A stretch of DNA of 20,426 nt, taken from NCBI GenBank assembly GCA_021784715.1, contig JAJYHP010000145.1, positions 1 to 20,426 of the forward strand, given 5' to 3'. Within the stretch, counting starts at the first letter, position 1; every line of letters begins with the position of its first letter. Under the pieces are notes generated by a model. That model had not been told where the DNA came from. It did no database searches and saw only the letters and a list, made by a program, of their open reading frames with translations. This document shows positions 7,700-14,550 of this stretch, one piece after another. This DNA is from a bacterium. Lineage in GTDB: Bacteria; Eremiobacterota; Eremiobacteria; Baltobacterales; Baltobacteraceae. The position numbers and the translations under genes are program-made.

Positions 7700-8238
7700 T
7701 CTATTCTCACCTTGGAGAGCGCGATATCGGCATCGACGGTCCGGCCGACCGCGTTCATTCCGCGTTCGCCGTACAAGTGAACGTCACCGCTGCCATGAAG
7801 CGATTGCGTGCCGCGCCGGTAGAGCAGGGTCTGGCAGGTGAGGCGCACCCCGGCCTTGTTCTCGGCACGAACGCCGCCGCTCATCTCGATCGAGCCGTCC
7901 CGTTCGTCGACGATCGCATACGGCGAATCGGCGACCAACGTCGAGCCGTCGCGAGCGGTAAAGGTCACGCGAACGTCGCTCAGGCGCACGCGCGCGTCGT
8001 TCGCCGCTCCGACGCTGTGAATCGTCCGAGCGAGGAGTTCGTACTCCCGCGTGTTGTTGCGGCGCGTCTGCACGATACGAATCGGTCGCTTCGCGCTGCC
8101 GACCGCTCGCACGGTGAGGGAAGGCAAGCCGGGAGAGTGCGTCGGGCTCGGGCTCGGAGCGCCGCCGTGCGGCGGCTGCGGCGAGGAGCACGCCGCGAGC
8201 GCGAAGAGCGCGAGGACGAACGTTGCGCCGCGTTTCAT
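7696..8238 (-). CDS. LptC-like lipopolysaccharide export lipoprotein
   Basis: 180 residues. The first 17 form a lipoprotein signal (MKRGATFVLALFALAAC) with lipobox LAAC and Cys17 as lipid anchor. A Pro/Ser-rich linker follows (to ~40). Then comes a domain of short beta-strands that reads like the LptC/LptA (OstA-like) jellyroll: REYELLARTIHSVG, RVRLSDVRVTF, SPYAIVDERDGSIEMSGGV, and LLYRRGTQSLHGSGDVHLYG. Such proteins accept lipopolysaccharide from the LptB2FG extractor and pass it along the periplasmic bridge. Position immediately before lptB (ATGA overlap) supports LptC. A lipid anchor instead of the usual N-terminal membrane helix is notable, and no separate LptA is present in the window; whether this protein serves as LptC, LptA or both is open. 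Confidence 0.75.
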   Translation of the reverse strand: MKRGATFVLALFALAACSSPQPPHGGAPSPSPTHSPGLPSLTVRAVGSAKRPIRIVQTRRNNTREYELLARTIHSVGAANDARVRLSDVRVTFTARDGSTLVADSPYAIVDERDGSIEMSGGVRAENKAGVRLTCQTLLYRRGTQSLHGSGDVHLYGERGMNAVGRTVDADIALSKVRIE

Positions 8239-9455
8239 AGGGATTCACCCATTCCAAAGCGAGCGCTCGCTAACGCCAGCGCCATGCTCGGCAGCCAGAG
8301 CCCGAAGAGCACCAGCGTCGAGGTATCGATCGTTCCCTGTGCGAGCGTGCCGACGAGCCCGGCGACCACCGCGCCCGAGAGAATGCGCGCGCGCGGATCC
8401 GCGGCGGCGAAGCGCCGCAGCCATTCGCGGCCGAACCGCCACCACGCCGCGAGCATCGCCAGCAACCCGACGATTCCCGTCTCCGCGAGCAGCGTGAGAT
8501 AGAGATCGTGCGCGTGATAGGCGACCGCGTCGCCGTCGGGGAGGCGCAGGTGCGCGTAGATCGTGCCGAAGGTGAACGGGCCGCTTCCGGTTAGCGGAAA
8601 GCGGCGGACGATGCCCAACGCCGTCTGCCAAATCGAGAGCCGCGTGAAATTTTCGCTGGGATCGTGATGCACGTTAAACGCGATCGCGACGGCGATTGCG
8701 GTGAACGCGGCGACCGCGATCGCCAGCGTTCGCTTCTTGCGTCGATCGCGAATGACGAGGAACGCGTAGGCGATCCCCGCGCAGCCCGCGGCGACCCATC
8801 CGGTGCGCGAAAAACTCAACGCCAACGCCACGATGCCGCTCGCTGCGGCGAACGCCGCGAGCGCGCGCAGCCACGGGTGGTGCGAGAGCGAGGCGACGGC
8901 GAGGGCGATTGGAACGATAACCAGCACGTATCCGGCGAGTTCGCCCGGCAGGATGAAGCTCCCCACCGCGCGCCCGTGCTGCGCGGCATAGATCGCCGCC
9001 GGACGATGGAGCAGCACCGCGGCGATCGCGACCACGAAGGCGATCGACGCCGCGCTCAGCATCCCGGTAAACATAACCGCGCCGTTTCCGCGCTCATCGT
9101 AACTCGCGAGTATGCCGACGTGCCAGAGAATGCCGAGCAGAAAGATTCCCAAAAACACGACGCCGTAGAGCGGCGCGAAACCCAATGTCGCCGAAAGCAG
9201 CGCCGCGCCGAGCCAGAGCAGCAGCGGCAGCAGCATCGGCTGTTCGACGCGCTTCACGAACGCGAGCACGCCGCCCGCGACGACCGCGAGCGCCCCCATC
9301 GCCGCGAGGATCGCGAGAGCGGCGCCGCGCGAGAGCATGGAGACCCCCGGTATGCTCGCGGGCGTGAGCATGATGAACGCCGGAAAGAGCGGCAGGCATG
9401 CGAACGCGAGCGCGCACGCCAACGCGAGGATGCGTTTCAGTGCGCGTTGAGACAC
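8235..9455 (-). CDS. O-antigen ligase/polymerase-family membrane protein (WaaL/Wzy type)
   Basis: 406 residues with about ten to twelve hydrophobic segments. It carries the landmarks of the Wzy_C/O-antigen ligase family: GRAVGSFILPGELAGY before a membrane helix, ALSFSRTGWVAAG, and a periplasmic loop from RLSIWQTALGIVRRFPLTGSGP to YHAHDLYLTLLAETGIVGLL with the His pair expected to take part in catalysis. These enzymes use undecaprenyl-linked glycans on the periplasmic face, either to ligate them to lipid A-core or to polymerise repeats. The lipid A and Lpt neighbours favour a ligase-like role, but sequence alone does not separate the two. Start GTG 9455 is supported by GAGAGGG seven bases upstream and overlaps the previous gene by 19 bases; a CTG at 9440-9438 in the CTGA overlap is a weaker alternative. 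Confidence 0.85.
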   Translation of the reverse strand: MSQRALKRILALACALAFACLPLFPAFIMLTPASIPGVSMLSRGAALAILAAMGALAVVAGGVLAFVKRVEQPMLLPLLLWLGAALLSATLGFAPLYGVVFLGIFLLGILWHVGILASYDERGNGAVMFTGMLSAASIAFVVAIAAVLLHRPAAIYAAQHGRAVGSFILPGELAGYVLVIVPIALAVASLSHHPWLRALAAFAAASGIVALALSFSRTGWVAAGCAGIAYAFLVIRDRRKKRTLAIAVAAFTAIAVAIAFNVHHDPSENFTRLSIWQTALGIVRRFPLTGSGPFTFGTIYAHLRLPDGDAVAYHAHDLYLTLLAETGIVGLLAMLAAWWRFGREWLRRFAAADPRARILSGAVVAGLVGTLAQGTIDTSTLVLFGLWLPSMALALASARFGMGESL

Positions 9456-10600
9456 GCTGCGGCCCTCTCGGCGATGCGTCGCGTCGCACCCGGCTCGCCC
9501 ATACGCTCGCGCCCGATCTCACCCATGCGCGCGCGCAGCGCTCTATCGGCGATCAGCGCTGCGAGCCGCTCTCCCGCTCGCTCGGGATCGCTGGGGAGCA
9601 TCGTCATGGCCTCGCCGAGCAGCGCGCGCTGCCGCATTCGATACCACCGTTCGGCGCGCGTGCGGCCATCGTCGATCGCCGCCACCGCGATCCCCGCCGC
9701 AGCGGCGGCTTCGTTCGCCGTGCCGGCCTGCCCGAGTACGAGCGCGGCGTGCGCGAGCAGCGCTCCCACACCGCCGCTCCAGAGCAACACGCGCGCGTCG
9801 CCGCGCACGAGTTGCGCGCGCCCTTCGGCGCCGCCACGCTCGTCGTAGATCCATCCGTCGGCGGCGAGCCGATCGACGAAACGTCGCGCGTCGAGACGCG
9901 GTGCGACCGAGAGCGCGCCCACGATGCGCGCTCCGCGCGCGCGCGCGGCGGCGAACGCCGCGCAGAGAACGCTCGCTTCTTGGTAGGCTCCGGCGCGGCT
10001 TCCCGGTAGCAAGAGCACGAGTTCGTCGTCCCCCGCGAGATGGAGATCGACGACGGTATCGCGGTCGTGGAGATCGACGATCGCGTTGCCCGCCTCCACC
10101 GCTTCGACGCCGCGCGCGCGACAATCGTCGGCGGTCGCGCGATCGCGTACGAAAACGTACGCGGCTTTGCGCATCGCTCGCAACTCCATCGCTCCGTAGC
10201 GCGCGACCGAGACGCTCTTGGCCGTCCCGACGAAGATCGTGCGAGCGCGCGTCCGCAACGCCATGATCAAGGCGAAGATATCGCCGACCGCGACGACCAG
10301 GTCGTAGTTGCCGCGCGCCTTTTTGAGAAAACCGCGTTGGCGAATCGTCAGCCCGACGAGCCCCCCGCCGATATCGTCGACGATGTTTCGCAGATTGAAC
10401 ATCGCGATGAGTCCGCCGCTCGGCAGCGCCGCGCGCGGACCGACGACGCGCACGTCGGCGGTCGATTGCGGCTCGCCGACGAGCGGAAGATGGTCGAGCG
10501 CGAGTTCCGGAATCGCTTCGTGCAAGGCCACCGCCAGGCGTTGCGCGATCGCCGCTTCGCCGTTTCCATTGCTGACGAGCAGCACGCGCGGCTTACTCAC
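9437..10600 (-). CDS. Lipid-A-disaccharide synthase-related protein (LpxB paralogue)
   Basis: 387-residue GT-B-like protein distantly related to LpxB and matching the 'lipid-A-disaccharide synthase-related' family that I associate with Cyanobacteria and Deinococcus. Nucleotide-binding type start VLLVSNGNGEAAIAQRLA (7-23) replaces the LpxB 'GE.SGD' element. LLLPGSRAGAYQEA (197-209) corresponds to LpxB LLPGSR, and GQAGTANEAAAAAGI (290-304) to the donor-binding ASGTA..E region. There is no membrane segment or signal peptide, so it should be cytoplasmic or membrane-peripheral. Start is GTG 10600, overlapping the phosphoesterase stop by eight bases (GTGAGTAA). Function is not established. A second glycosyl transfer in lipid A/core assembly is inferred from its position between lpxB and the O-antigen ligase-type gene. 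Confidence 0.8.
   Translation of the reverse strand: MSKPRVLLVSNGNGEAAIAQRLAVALHEAIPELALDHLPLVGEPQSTADVRVVGPRAALPSGGLIAMFNLRNIVDDIGGGLVGLTIRQRGFLKKARGNYDLVVAVGDIFALIMALRTRARTIFVGTAKSVSVARYGAMELRAMRKAAYVFVRDRATADDCRARGVEAVEAGNAIVDLHDRDTVVDLHLAGDDELVLLLPGSRAGAYQEASVLCAAFAAARARGARIVGALSVAPRLDARRFVDRLAADGWIYDERGGAEGRAQLVRGDARVLLWSGGVGALLAHAALVLGQAGTANEAAAAAGIAVAAIDDGRTRAERWYRMRQRALLGEAMTMLPSDPERAGERLAALIADRALRARMGEIGRERMGEPGATRRIAERAAACLNAH
9463..9469 (-). promoter_or_regulatory. Ribosome-binding site for the O-antigen ligase-type gene
   Basis: The - strand reads GAGAGGG seven bases before GTG 9455, inside the end of the LpxB-related gene. It supports the GTG start over a downstream CTG that overlaps the previous stop. 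Confidence 0.5.
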
Positions 10601-11318
10601 GGTTCTCCAATAACGGCATCAGCTCGAAATCGGAGATGCGGAGGCGCCGCGCCTTTCCATCGTAGGCGAGTTCGGTGCGCGAGACGTATCGGGCGTAGGG
10701 GCCGGCGTGAACGATCGGCACCTCACCCACGTATTCCGGAGCGAACAGCGTATCGTGGCTGTGGCCGCCGAGAACGAGATCGATGCGCTCGACCGCCGCA
10801 GCGAGGCGACGATCCATCGAGAGCCCGAGATGCGAGAGCACGACCAACGCCTCGCCGGCGGGAATGCGTTCGGCGTACCGACGGGCAACGTCGATGGGAT
10901 CGAGGAAGCGCCAGCCGAAGAGTTTTTCCCACGGACTGCCCTGCGGATACTGCGTGACGAGCAGGCCGAGAAAGTGCGTCGGCACCTCCAGCGGGAGCAC
11001 GTAGTCGGTGTGAAAGGGAAGCGCGCGCCCCTTCGTATCGACGAGATTGCTGCAGAGCAAAGGGTGCTCCATCATCGCCGCCCGCGCGCGCACCGCTCCG
11101 AAGAGATAGTGGAATTCTCGATTGCCCATCGCCTGCAGATCGTAACGAGCGGCATCGATCTCGGCGACGATCGGTTCGTTGCGGTGAAAGACCGTCTGGC
11201 TCCCGCGTAGCGAATCGCCGCAGTCGACGAGCGAACCGGGCGCGCGCGCGCGCAACTCATTCAGGCGCGCCGCGAATCCACGACGATCGTGCATGTCGGA
11301 GGTGTGATAGATGCGCAT
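10593..11318 (-). CDS. Calcineurin-like phosphoesterase, candidate UDP-2,3-diacylglucosamine hydrolase
   Basis: 241-residue cytoplasmic metallophosphoesterase with no signal peptide. Start ATG 11318 shares its A with the LpxB stop (TGATG); the longer frame to 11696 is a run-through into lpxB's shadow. Metal-site motifs in order: DMH (D8, H10), GD (G34-D35), GNRE (G65-N66-R67-E68), SH (H163) and GHSH (H186, H188). The overall layout resembles the catalytic domain of 5'-nucleotidase/UshA proteins, without their C-terminal domain. The usual GNHE is GNRE here; to my knowledge LpxH proteins also carry Arg at this place (GNRD). Since lpxA, lpxC, lpxD and lpxB are all here but no lpxH, lpxI or lpxG, I propose that it removes UMP from UDP-2,3-diacylglucosamine to give lipid X. 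The fold is secure; the substrate is inference. Confidence 0.85.
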   Translation of the reverse strand: MRIYHTSDMHDRRGFAARLNELRARAPGSLVDCGDSLRGSQTVFHRNEPIVAEIDAARYDLQAMGNREFHYLFGAVRARAAMMEHPLLCSNLVDTKGRALPFHTDYVLPLEVPTHFLGLLVTQYPQGSPWEKLFGWRFLDPIDVARRYAERIPAGEALVVLSHLGLSMDRRLAAAVERIDLVLGGHSHDTLFAPEYVGEVPIVHAGPYARYVSRTELAYDGKARRLRISDFELMPLLENRE

Positions 11319-12436
11319 CAGCGTTCCCGCGCCGTCGAGAGTGCGTAACGGGCGCAATTCGCTAACGCATCGGCGGGACCGAGCGCTTCGCGCAGGCCCT
11401 CGACCGAGCGATACCACGTCTCGGGCGCGCGGAGGATGCCTTCCATCGCTTCGGCGAGCGCTTGCGGCGTCGCGCGTTCTTGCAGCAACTCCGGAATCGC
11501 TTCGCGATTGAGAATGAGGTTCGGCAGCGTGATGTAGGGGCGGCGCATGAGTCGGCGCGCGTGTCGCGCGAGGAGCGGCGTAATGGCGTAAAGCGCGACC
11601 GTCGGCACGTTGCTCAACGTCGTCTCCAACACCGCCGTTCCCGAAGCGACCCACGCCGCATCGACATCGCGTACGGCAGCTTGCAGCCCATCGCAAACCT
11701 CGACCCGCGCGTCGCCGTGGAAGAGCCGCTCCAATATCGCGCGCGCCCGTGCATCGGCGGCGCCGACGCGCGCGCGCAACTGCGGCCGCGTCCGGCGCAG
11801 CAGGGCGAGCGCTTCGCGCAGCCGCGGTGCGATCCGCGCGATCTCGTCACGACGGCTTCCGGGTAACAATGCGATGCTGCCGCCCTCGCTCGGCGGTGCC
11901 GGGCGCGGGGCGCGCGATGCGATGCGCGGCGCGAGCGGATGGCCGAAGAACGCGATGGGCAGGTGCAGCGAGCGATAGAACTCCGCCTGATGCTCGAATC
12001 CGGTCAACGGAAACGCGCGCGCCGCAACCGCGCGCGCGGGGCCGGGATCGTCGAGCCACGCACCGGGCGGAAAGAGATAGAGAATCGGGCCGCTATAGCG
12101 ATATTTATCTCGTAATTCTTTCGCCAGCCGGACGTTGAACGCGCCGAAATCGACGAGCACCACCAAATCGGGCGGGGCGGCGGCGAGATCGCGCGCACAT
12201 TTCCACATCTCGTTGAGCAATTTTGGAATGCGCGGTATCGCGGCGATGGGGCCGAGGCTCGCCCAACCGGTGTGGTCGGCGTAGAGCTCCCAACCGGCGG
12301 CGCGCATCCCCGCGGCGCCGATTCCCGAAAAGCGCAGCGCGGGATCTCGTTCCCGCATCGCCTCGCCGAGGGCGAGCGCCGCTAATTCACCGGAGGGTTC
12401 GCCGGTCGAAAAGAAGATCCGTCGCGGCGCATTCAC
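11318..12436 (-). CDS. lpxB: LpxB, lipid-A-disaccharide synthase
   Basis: GT19 enzyme that joins UDP-2,3-diacylglucosamine and lipid X into the tetraacyl disaccharide phosphate at the inner face of the inner membrane. 372 residues, a normal length. Landmarks: FSTGEPSGE (9-17), VDFGAFN (95-101), LFPPGAWLDD (121-130, the PSVWAW region), FGHPL (164-168), LLPGSRRDEI (190-199), ASGTAVLE (264-271) and NREAIPELLQ (310-319). In the first motif the usual GE.SGD ends in Glu here (E17). Start GTG 12436, ten bases after the lpxA stop. The following phosphoesterase starts on the last base of its stop codon, implying coupled synthesis with the enzyme proposed to make its substrate. Confidence 0.95.
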   Translation of the reverse strand: MNAPRRIFFSTGEPSGELAALALGEAMRERDPALRFSGIGAAGMRAAGWELYADHTGWASLGPIAAIPRIPKLLNEMWKCARDLAAAPPDLVVLVDFGAFNVRLAKELRDKYRYSGPILYLFPPGAWLDDPGPARAVAARAFPLTGFEHQAEFYRSLHLPIAFFGHPLAPRIASRAPRPAPPSEGGSIALLPGSRRDEIARIAPRLREALALLRRTRPQLRARVGAADARARAILERLFHGDARVEVCDGLQAAVRDVDAAWVASGTAVLETTLSNVPTVALYAITPLLARHARRLMRRPYITLPNLILNREAIPELLQERATPQALAEAMEGILRAPETWYRSVEGLREALGPADALANCARYALSTARER

Positions 12437-12445
12437 GAGCCGCTC

Positions 12446-13222
12446 TTACTTGAGGATACCGCGGCTCGAATCGTTTGGCGGCTCCTCCAGGAAGGCGACG
12501 AACGTGCGGCCGGCATCGGTCGAAACGCGCTCCTTCATCTTCTCGACCGCTTGCGAAACGTTGAGATTCGCTTTGTAGAGCAGGTCGTGGAAGGCGCGCA
12601 GCTCGTTGCGATCCTCTACCGAAAACTGCGCGCGTCGCAACCCGACGCTGTTGAGGCCGTAGACCTCCGCGGGGTTGCCTTCGACGAGCAGGAACGGCGG
12701 AACGTCTTTGGTGACTTTGCTCGCGCCTCCGAGCATGGCGTAATCGCCGATGCGCGTGAACTGGTGCACGCCGGCCATGCCGCCGATGGTGACGTGGTCG
12801 CGCACGACGACGTGCCCGGCGAGCTGCGCGAGGTTGCTCATGGTCACGTGATTGCCGACGATGCAATTGTGCGCGATGTGCACGTAGGCCAACAGCAAGC
12901 AATCGTCGCCGACCGCGGTGACTTCGTCGTTACCCGTCGCCCGCTGGATGCTGACGTATTCGCGAATCGTGGTGCGATGGCCGATGCGCGTGTAGGCGCG
13001 CTCGCCGTGATATTTTCGATCCTGCGATGCGGCACCGATGGTCGTAAACGGATAGATCGTGCAGTCGTCGCCGATCGTCGTCCAGCCGTTGATGACGACG
13101 TGCGCCTGCAACAACGTCCGTTCGCCGATCGTGACGTTCTTGCCGACCACGCAATAGGGGCCGATCTCCGCGCTTCGGCCGACGCGCGCTTCGGGATGGA
13201 CGATCGCGGTAGGATGTATCAT
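12446..13222 (-). CDS. lpxA: LpxA, UDP-N-acetylglucosamine acyltransferase
   Basis: First enzyme of lipid A synthesis: transfers a 3-hydroxyacyl chain from acyl carrier protein to the 3-OH of UDP-GlcNAc, cytoplasmic homotrimer. 258 residues, matching the family. The left-handed beta-helix hexapeptide repeats run from IHPTAIVHPEARVG to about 185, with HIAHNCIVGN (115-124) containing the catalytic His (H118). The C-terminal helical part follows, beginning near VYGLNSVGLRRAQFS. In the acyl-chain ruler region VHQFTRIGDYAMLGG, the last Gly aligns with E. coli Gly173, which would allow a long (C14-type) hydroxyacyl chain; this is an inference from alignment by eye. ATG 13222, six bases after the fabZ stop. 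Confidence 0.96.
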   Translation of the reverse strand: MIHPTAIVHPEARVGRSAEIGPYCVVGKNVTIGERTLLQAHVVINGWTTIGDDCTIYPFTTIGAASQDRKYHGERAYTRIGHRTTIREYVSIQRATGNDEVTAVGDDCLLLAYVHIAHNCIVGNHVTMSNLAQLAGHVVVRDHVTIGGMAGVHQFTRIGDYAMLGGASKVTKDVPPFLLVEGNPAEVYGLNSVGLRRAQFSVEDRNELRAFHDLLYKANLNVSQAVEKMKERVSTDAGRTFVAFLEEPPNDSSRGILK

Positions 13223-13228
13223 CGATAC

Positions 13229-13705
13229 TTACGCCGTGAGCACCGATGCTTCGGCACCGTAGACGCGCGGATCGGGAGCGATCGAGAACATCAGCTCCGC
13301 GGAACAGACGTATTCGCCGTCGACGCTCGCTTCGGCCTCGACCCAGCCGATGTTGCGGCGGTGGCGGGTGAGCCGGACTTCCATCATCAGCCGGTCTCCG
13401 GGGATGACCGGACGACGAAATTTCGCATGGTCGATCCCCGCGAGATAGGGGGTTTTCCGCGCGAATTCACCGGGCTCCATCACCACGCACCCCCCGAGCT
13501 GCGCCATCGCTTCGAGCATGTAGACGCCGGGGAGGAGCGGGTTGCTCGGAAAGTGACCGGTAAAGACCGGCTCGTTGTAGGTCACGTTCTTGTAGCCGCG
13601 AGCGCGCACCATCGGTTCGAGTTCGAGAATTCGATCGATTAAAAGAAGCGGAAAGCGGTGCGGCAGTATCTCGAGGATCTGCCGAATATCCATCTCGTTT
13701 TTCAC
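13229..13705 (-). CDS. fabZ: FabZ, 3-hydroxyacyl-ACP dehydratase
   Basis: Hot-dog fold dehydratase of fatty acid synthesis, making trans-2-enoyl-ACP from 3-hydroxyacyl-ACP, the same pool of hydroxyacyl-ACP used by LpxA and LpxD. 158 residues. LPHRFPLLLIDR (14-25) and TGHFPSNPLLPGVYMLEAMAQ: catalytic His51 and Glu65 both present. GTG 13705 overlaps the lpxC stop as GTGA, with GGAGGT nine bases upstream; ATG at 13693 (residue 5) is a possible alternative. Its position between lpxC and lpxA is a common lipid A cluster order and probably balances hydroxyacyl-ACP use between phospholipid and lipid A. The C-terminal ~15 residues beyond the fold are unremarkable. I see no fusion to LpxC, although fused forms occur in some phyla. 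Confidence 0.96.
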   Translation of the reverse strand: MKNEMDIRQILEILPHRFPLLLIDRILELEPMVRARGYKNVTYNEPVFTGHFPSNPLLPGVYMLEAMAQLGGCVVMEPGEFARKTPYLAGIDHAKFRRPVIPGDRLMMEVRLTRHRRNIGWVEAEASVDGEYVCSAELMFSIAPDPRVYGAEASVLTA

Positions 13706-14541
13706 GATGGGGAGACCTCCGAAAGCGGCTTGGAGAGCAGGCGTTCGCGCAAGCGCGAGGACATGCGAGCGTGTAATGCGTGCCCGCTCTTTACGGCGAC
13801 GATCTCACACTGCGGCCACGCGCCGACCAACGCGAGATCGCCGAGGAGATCGAGCATTTTGTGGCGGACGACTTCGTTCGACCAGCGCAACGTCTGTAAC
13901 GGGCCGTCGGGGCCGAAGACGACCGCGTTCTCGAGCGATCCGCCCTGCGCGAGCCCGCGCGCGCGTAACGCTTCGACCTCGTGTAGGTACCCGAAGGTGC
14001 GCGCGCCGGCGACTTCGCGCGCGTAGGTCGCTTCGTCGATCGTCAGCGCGAGATACTCCGAGCCGACCGGATGCGGGAAATCGACGATGCAGCGCACCGA
14101 AAAACGATCGGCCGGAAGGGCGACGATCAGTCGGTCGCCGTCGCGTTCGACGATCGGCGCGTCGAGCGTTACCGCCGCGCGTTCGACGCCGAGTTCGCGC
14201 ACGCCGACGCGCTCGATCTGCCCCACGAACCACTGCGCGCTTCCATCGACCACCGGAACCTCCGGCCCCGATATCGCGATGCGCGCGTTGTCGACCCGCA
14301 TGCCGAAGAGCGCGGAGAGCAAGTGTTCCACCGTCGAGACCGTCGCGCCGCGCGAACCGATGACCGTCGCGCGCGAGGTCTCCACGACGTTCTCGGCGAC
14401 GGCGGGAATTTCGATGCCGTCGCGCACGAAAACGATCCCCGCGCCCGCAGCTGCGGGAGCGACTTCAACCTCGACCTGCGCGCCGGTATGGAGGGCGACG
14501 CCGGAGAAACGGAATGGGGCGGCGAGCGTTTTTTCGGTCAC
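13702..14541 (-). CDS. lpxC: LpxC, UDP-3-O-acyl-N-acetylglucosamine deacetylase
   Basis: Zinc hydrolase catalysing the committed step of lipid A synthesis, removal of the N-acetyl group. 279 residues, slightly shorter than E. coli LpxC (305). Zinc ligands: His73 in STVEHLLSAL (with Glu72 as general base), His227 and Asp231 in RHKMLDLLGDLAL. The third conserved His is H254 in KSGHALH. Early motif FSGVALHTG (12-20) is typical. The C-terminus ends soon after H254 with a short basic helix, so the degradation tag known for E. coli LpxC is not obviously comparable. Start GTG 14541, nine bases after the lpxD stop. The stop overlaps the fabZ start. Confidence 0.96.
   Translation of the reverse strand: MTEKTLAAPFRFSGVALHTGAQVEVEVAPAAAGAGIVFVRDGIEIPAVAENVVETSRATVIGSRGATVSTVEHLLSALFGMRVDNARIAISGPEVPVVDGSAQWFVGQIERVGVRELGVERAAVTLDAPIVERDGDRLIVALPADRFSVRCIVDFPHPVGSEYLALTIDEATYAREVAGARTFGYLHEVEALRARGLAQGGSLENAVVFGPDGPLQTLRWSNEVVRHKMLDLLGDLALVGAWPQCEIVAVKSGHALHARMSSRLRERLLSKPLSEVSPS
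13715..13720 (-). promoter_or_regulatory. Ribosome-binding site for fabZ inside lpxC
   Basis: The - strand reads GGAGGT nine bases before GTG 13705, within the last codons of lpxC. It supports GTG 13705 as the fabZ start despite the overlap of stop and start. Confidence 0.7.
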
Positions 14542-14550
14542 GAGACGCGC

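Noticed and set aside
8664..9848. 394-residue + strand open frame opposite the O-antigen ligase-type gene
   Set aside because: Arg-rich, no recognisable fold, antisense to a multi-helix protein with family motifs.
10593..11318. Loss-of-function reading of the GNRE motif
   Set aside because: Arg in place of His might suggest an inactive enzyme, but all metal ligands (D8, H10, D35, N66, H163, H186, H188) are present and LpxH proteins tolerate Arg at this site, so inactivity is not supported.
11319..11696. Longer phosphoesterase start at 11696
   Set aside because: The extension lies within lpxB and is low-complexity Arg/Ala; ATG 11318 in the TGATG junction begins exactly at the first beta-strand.
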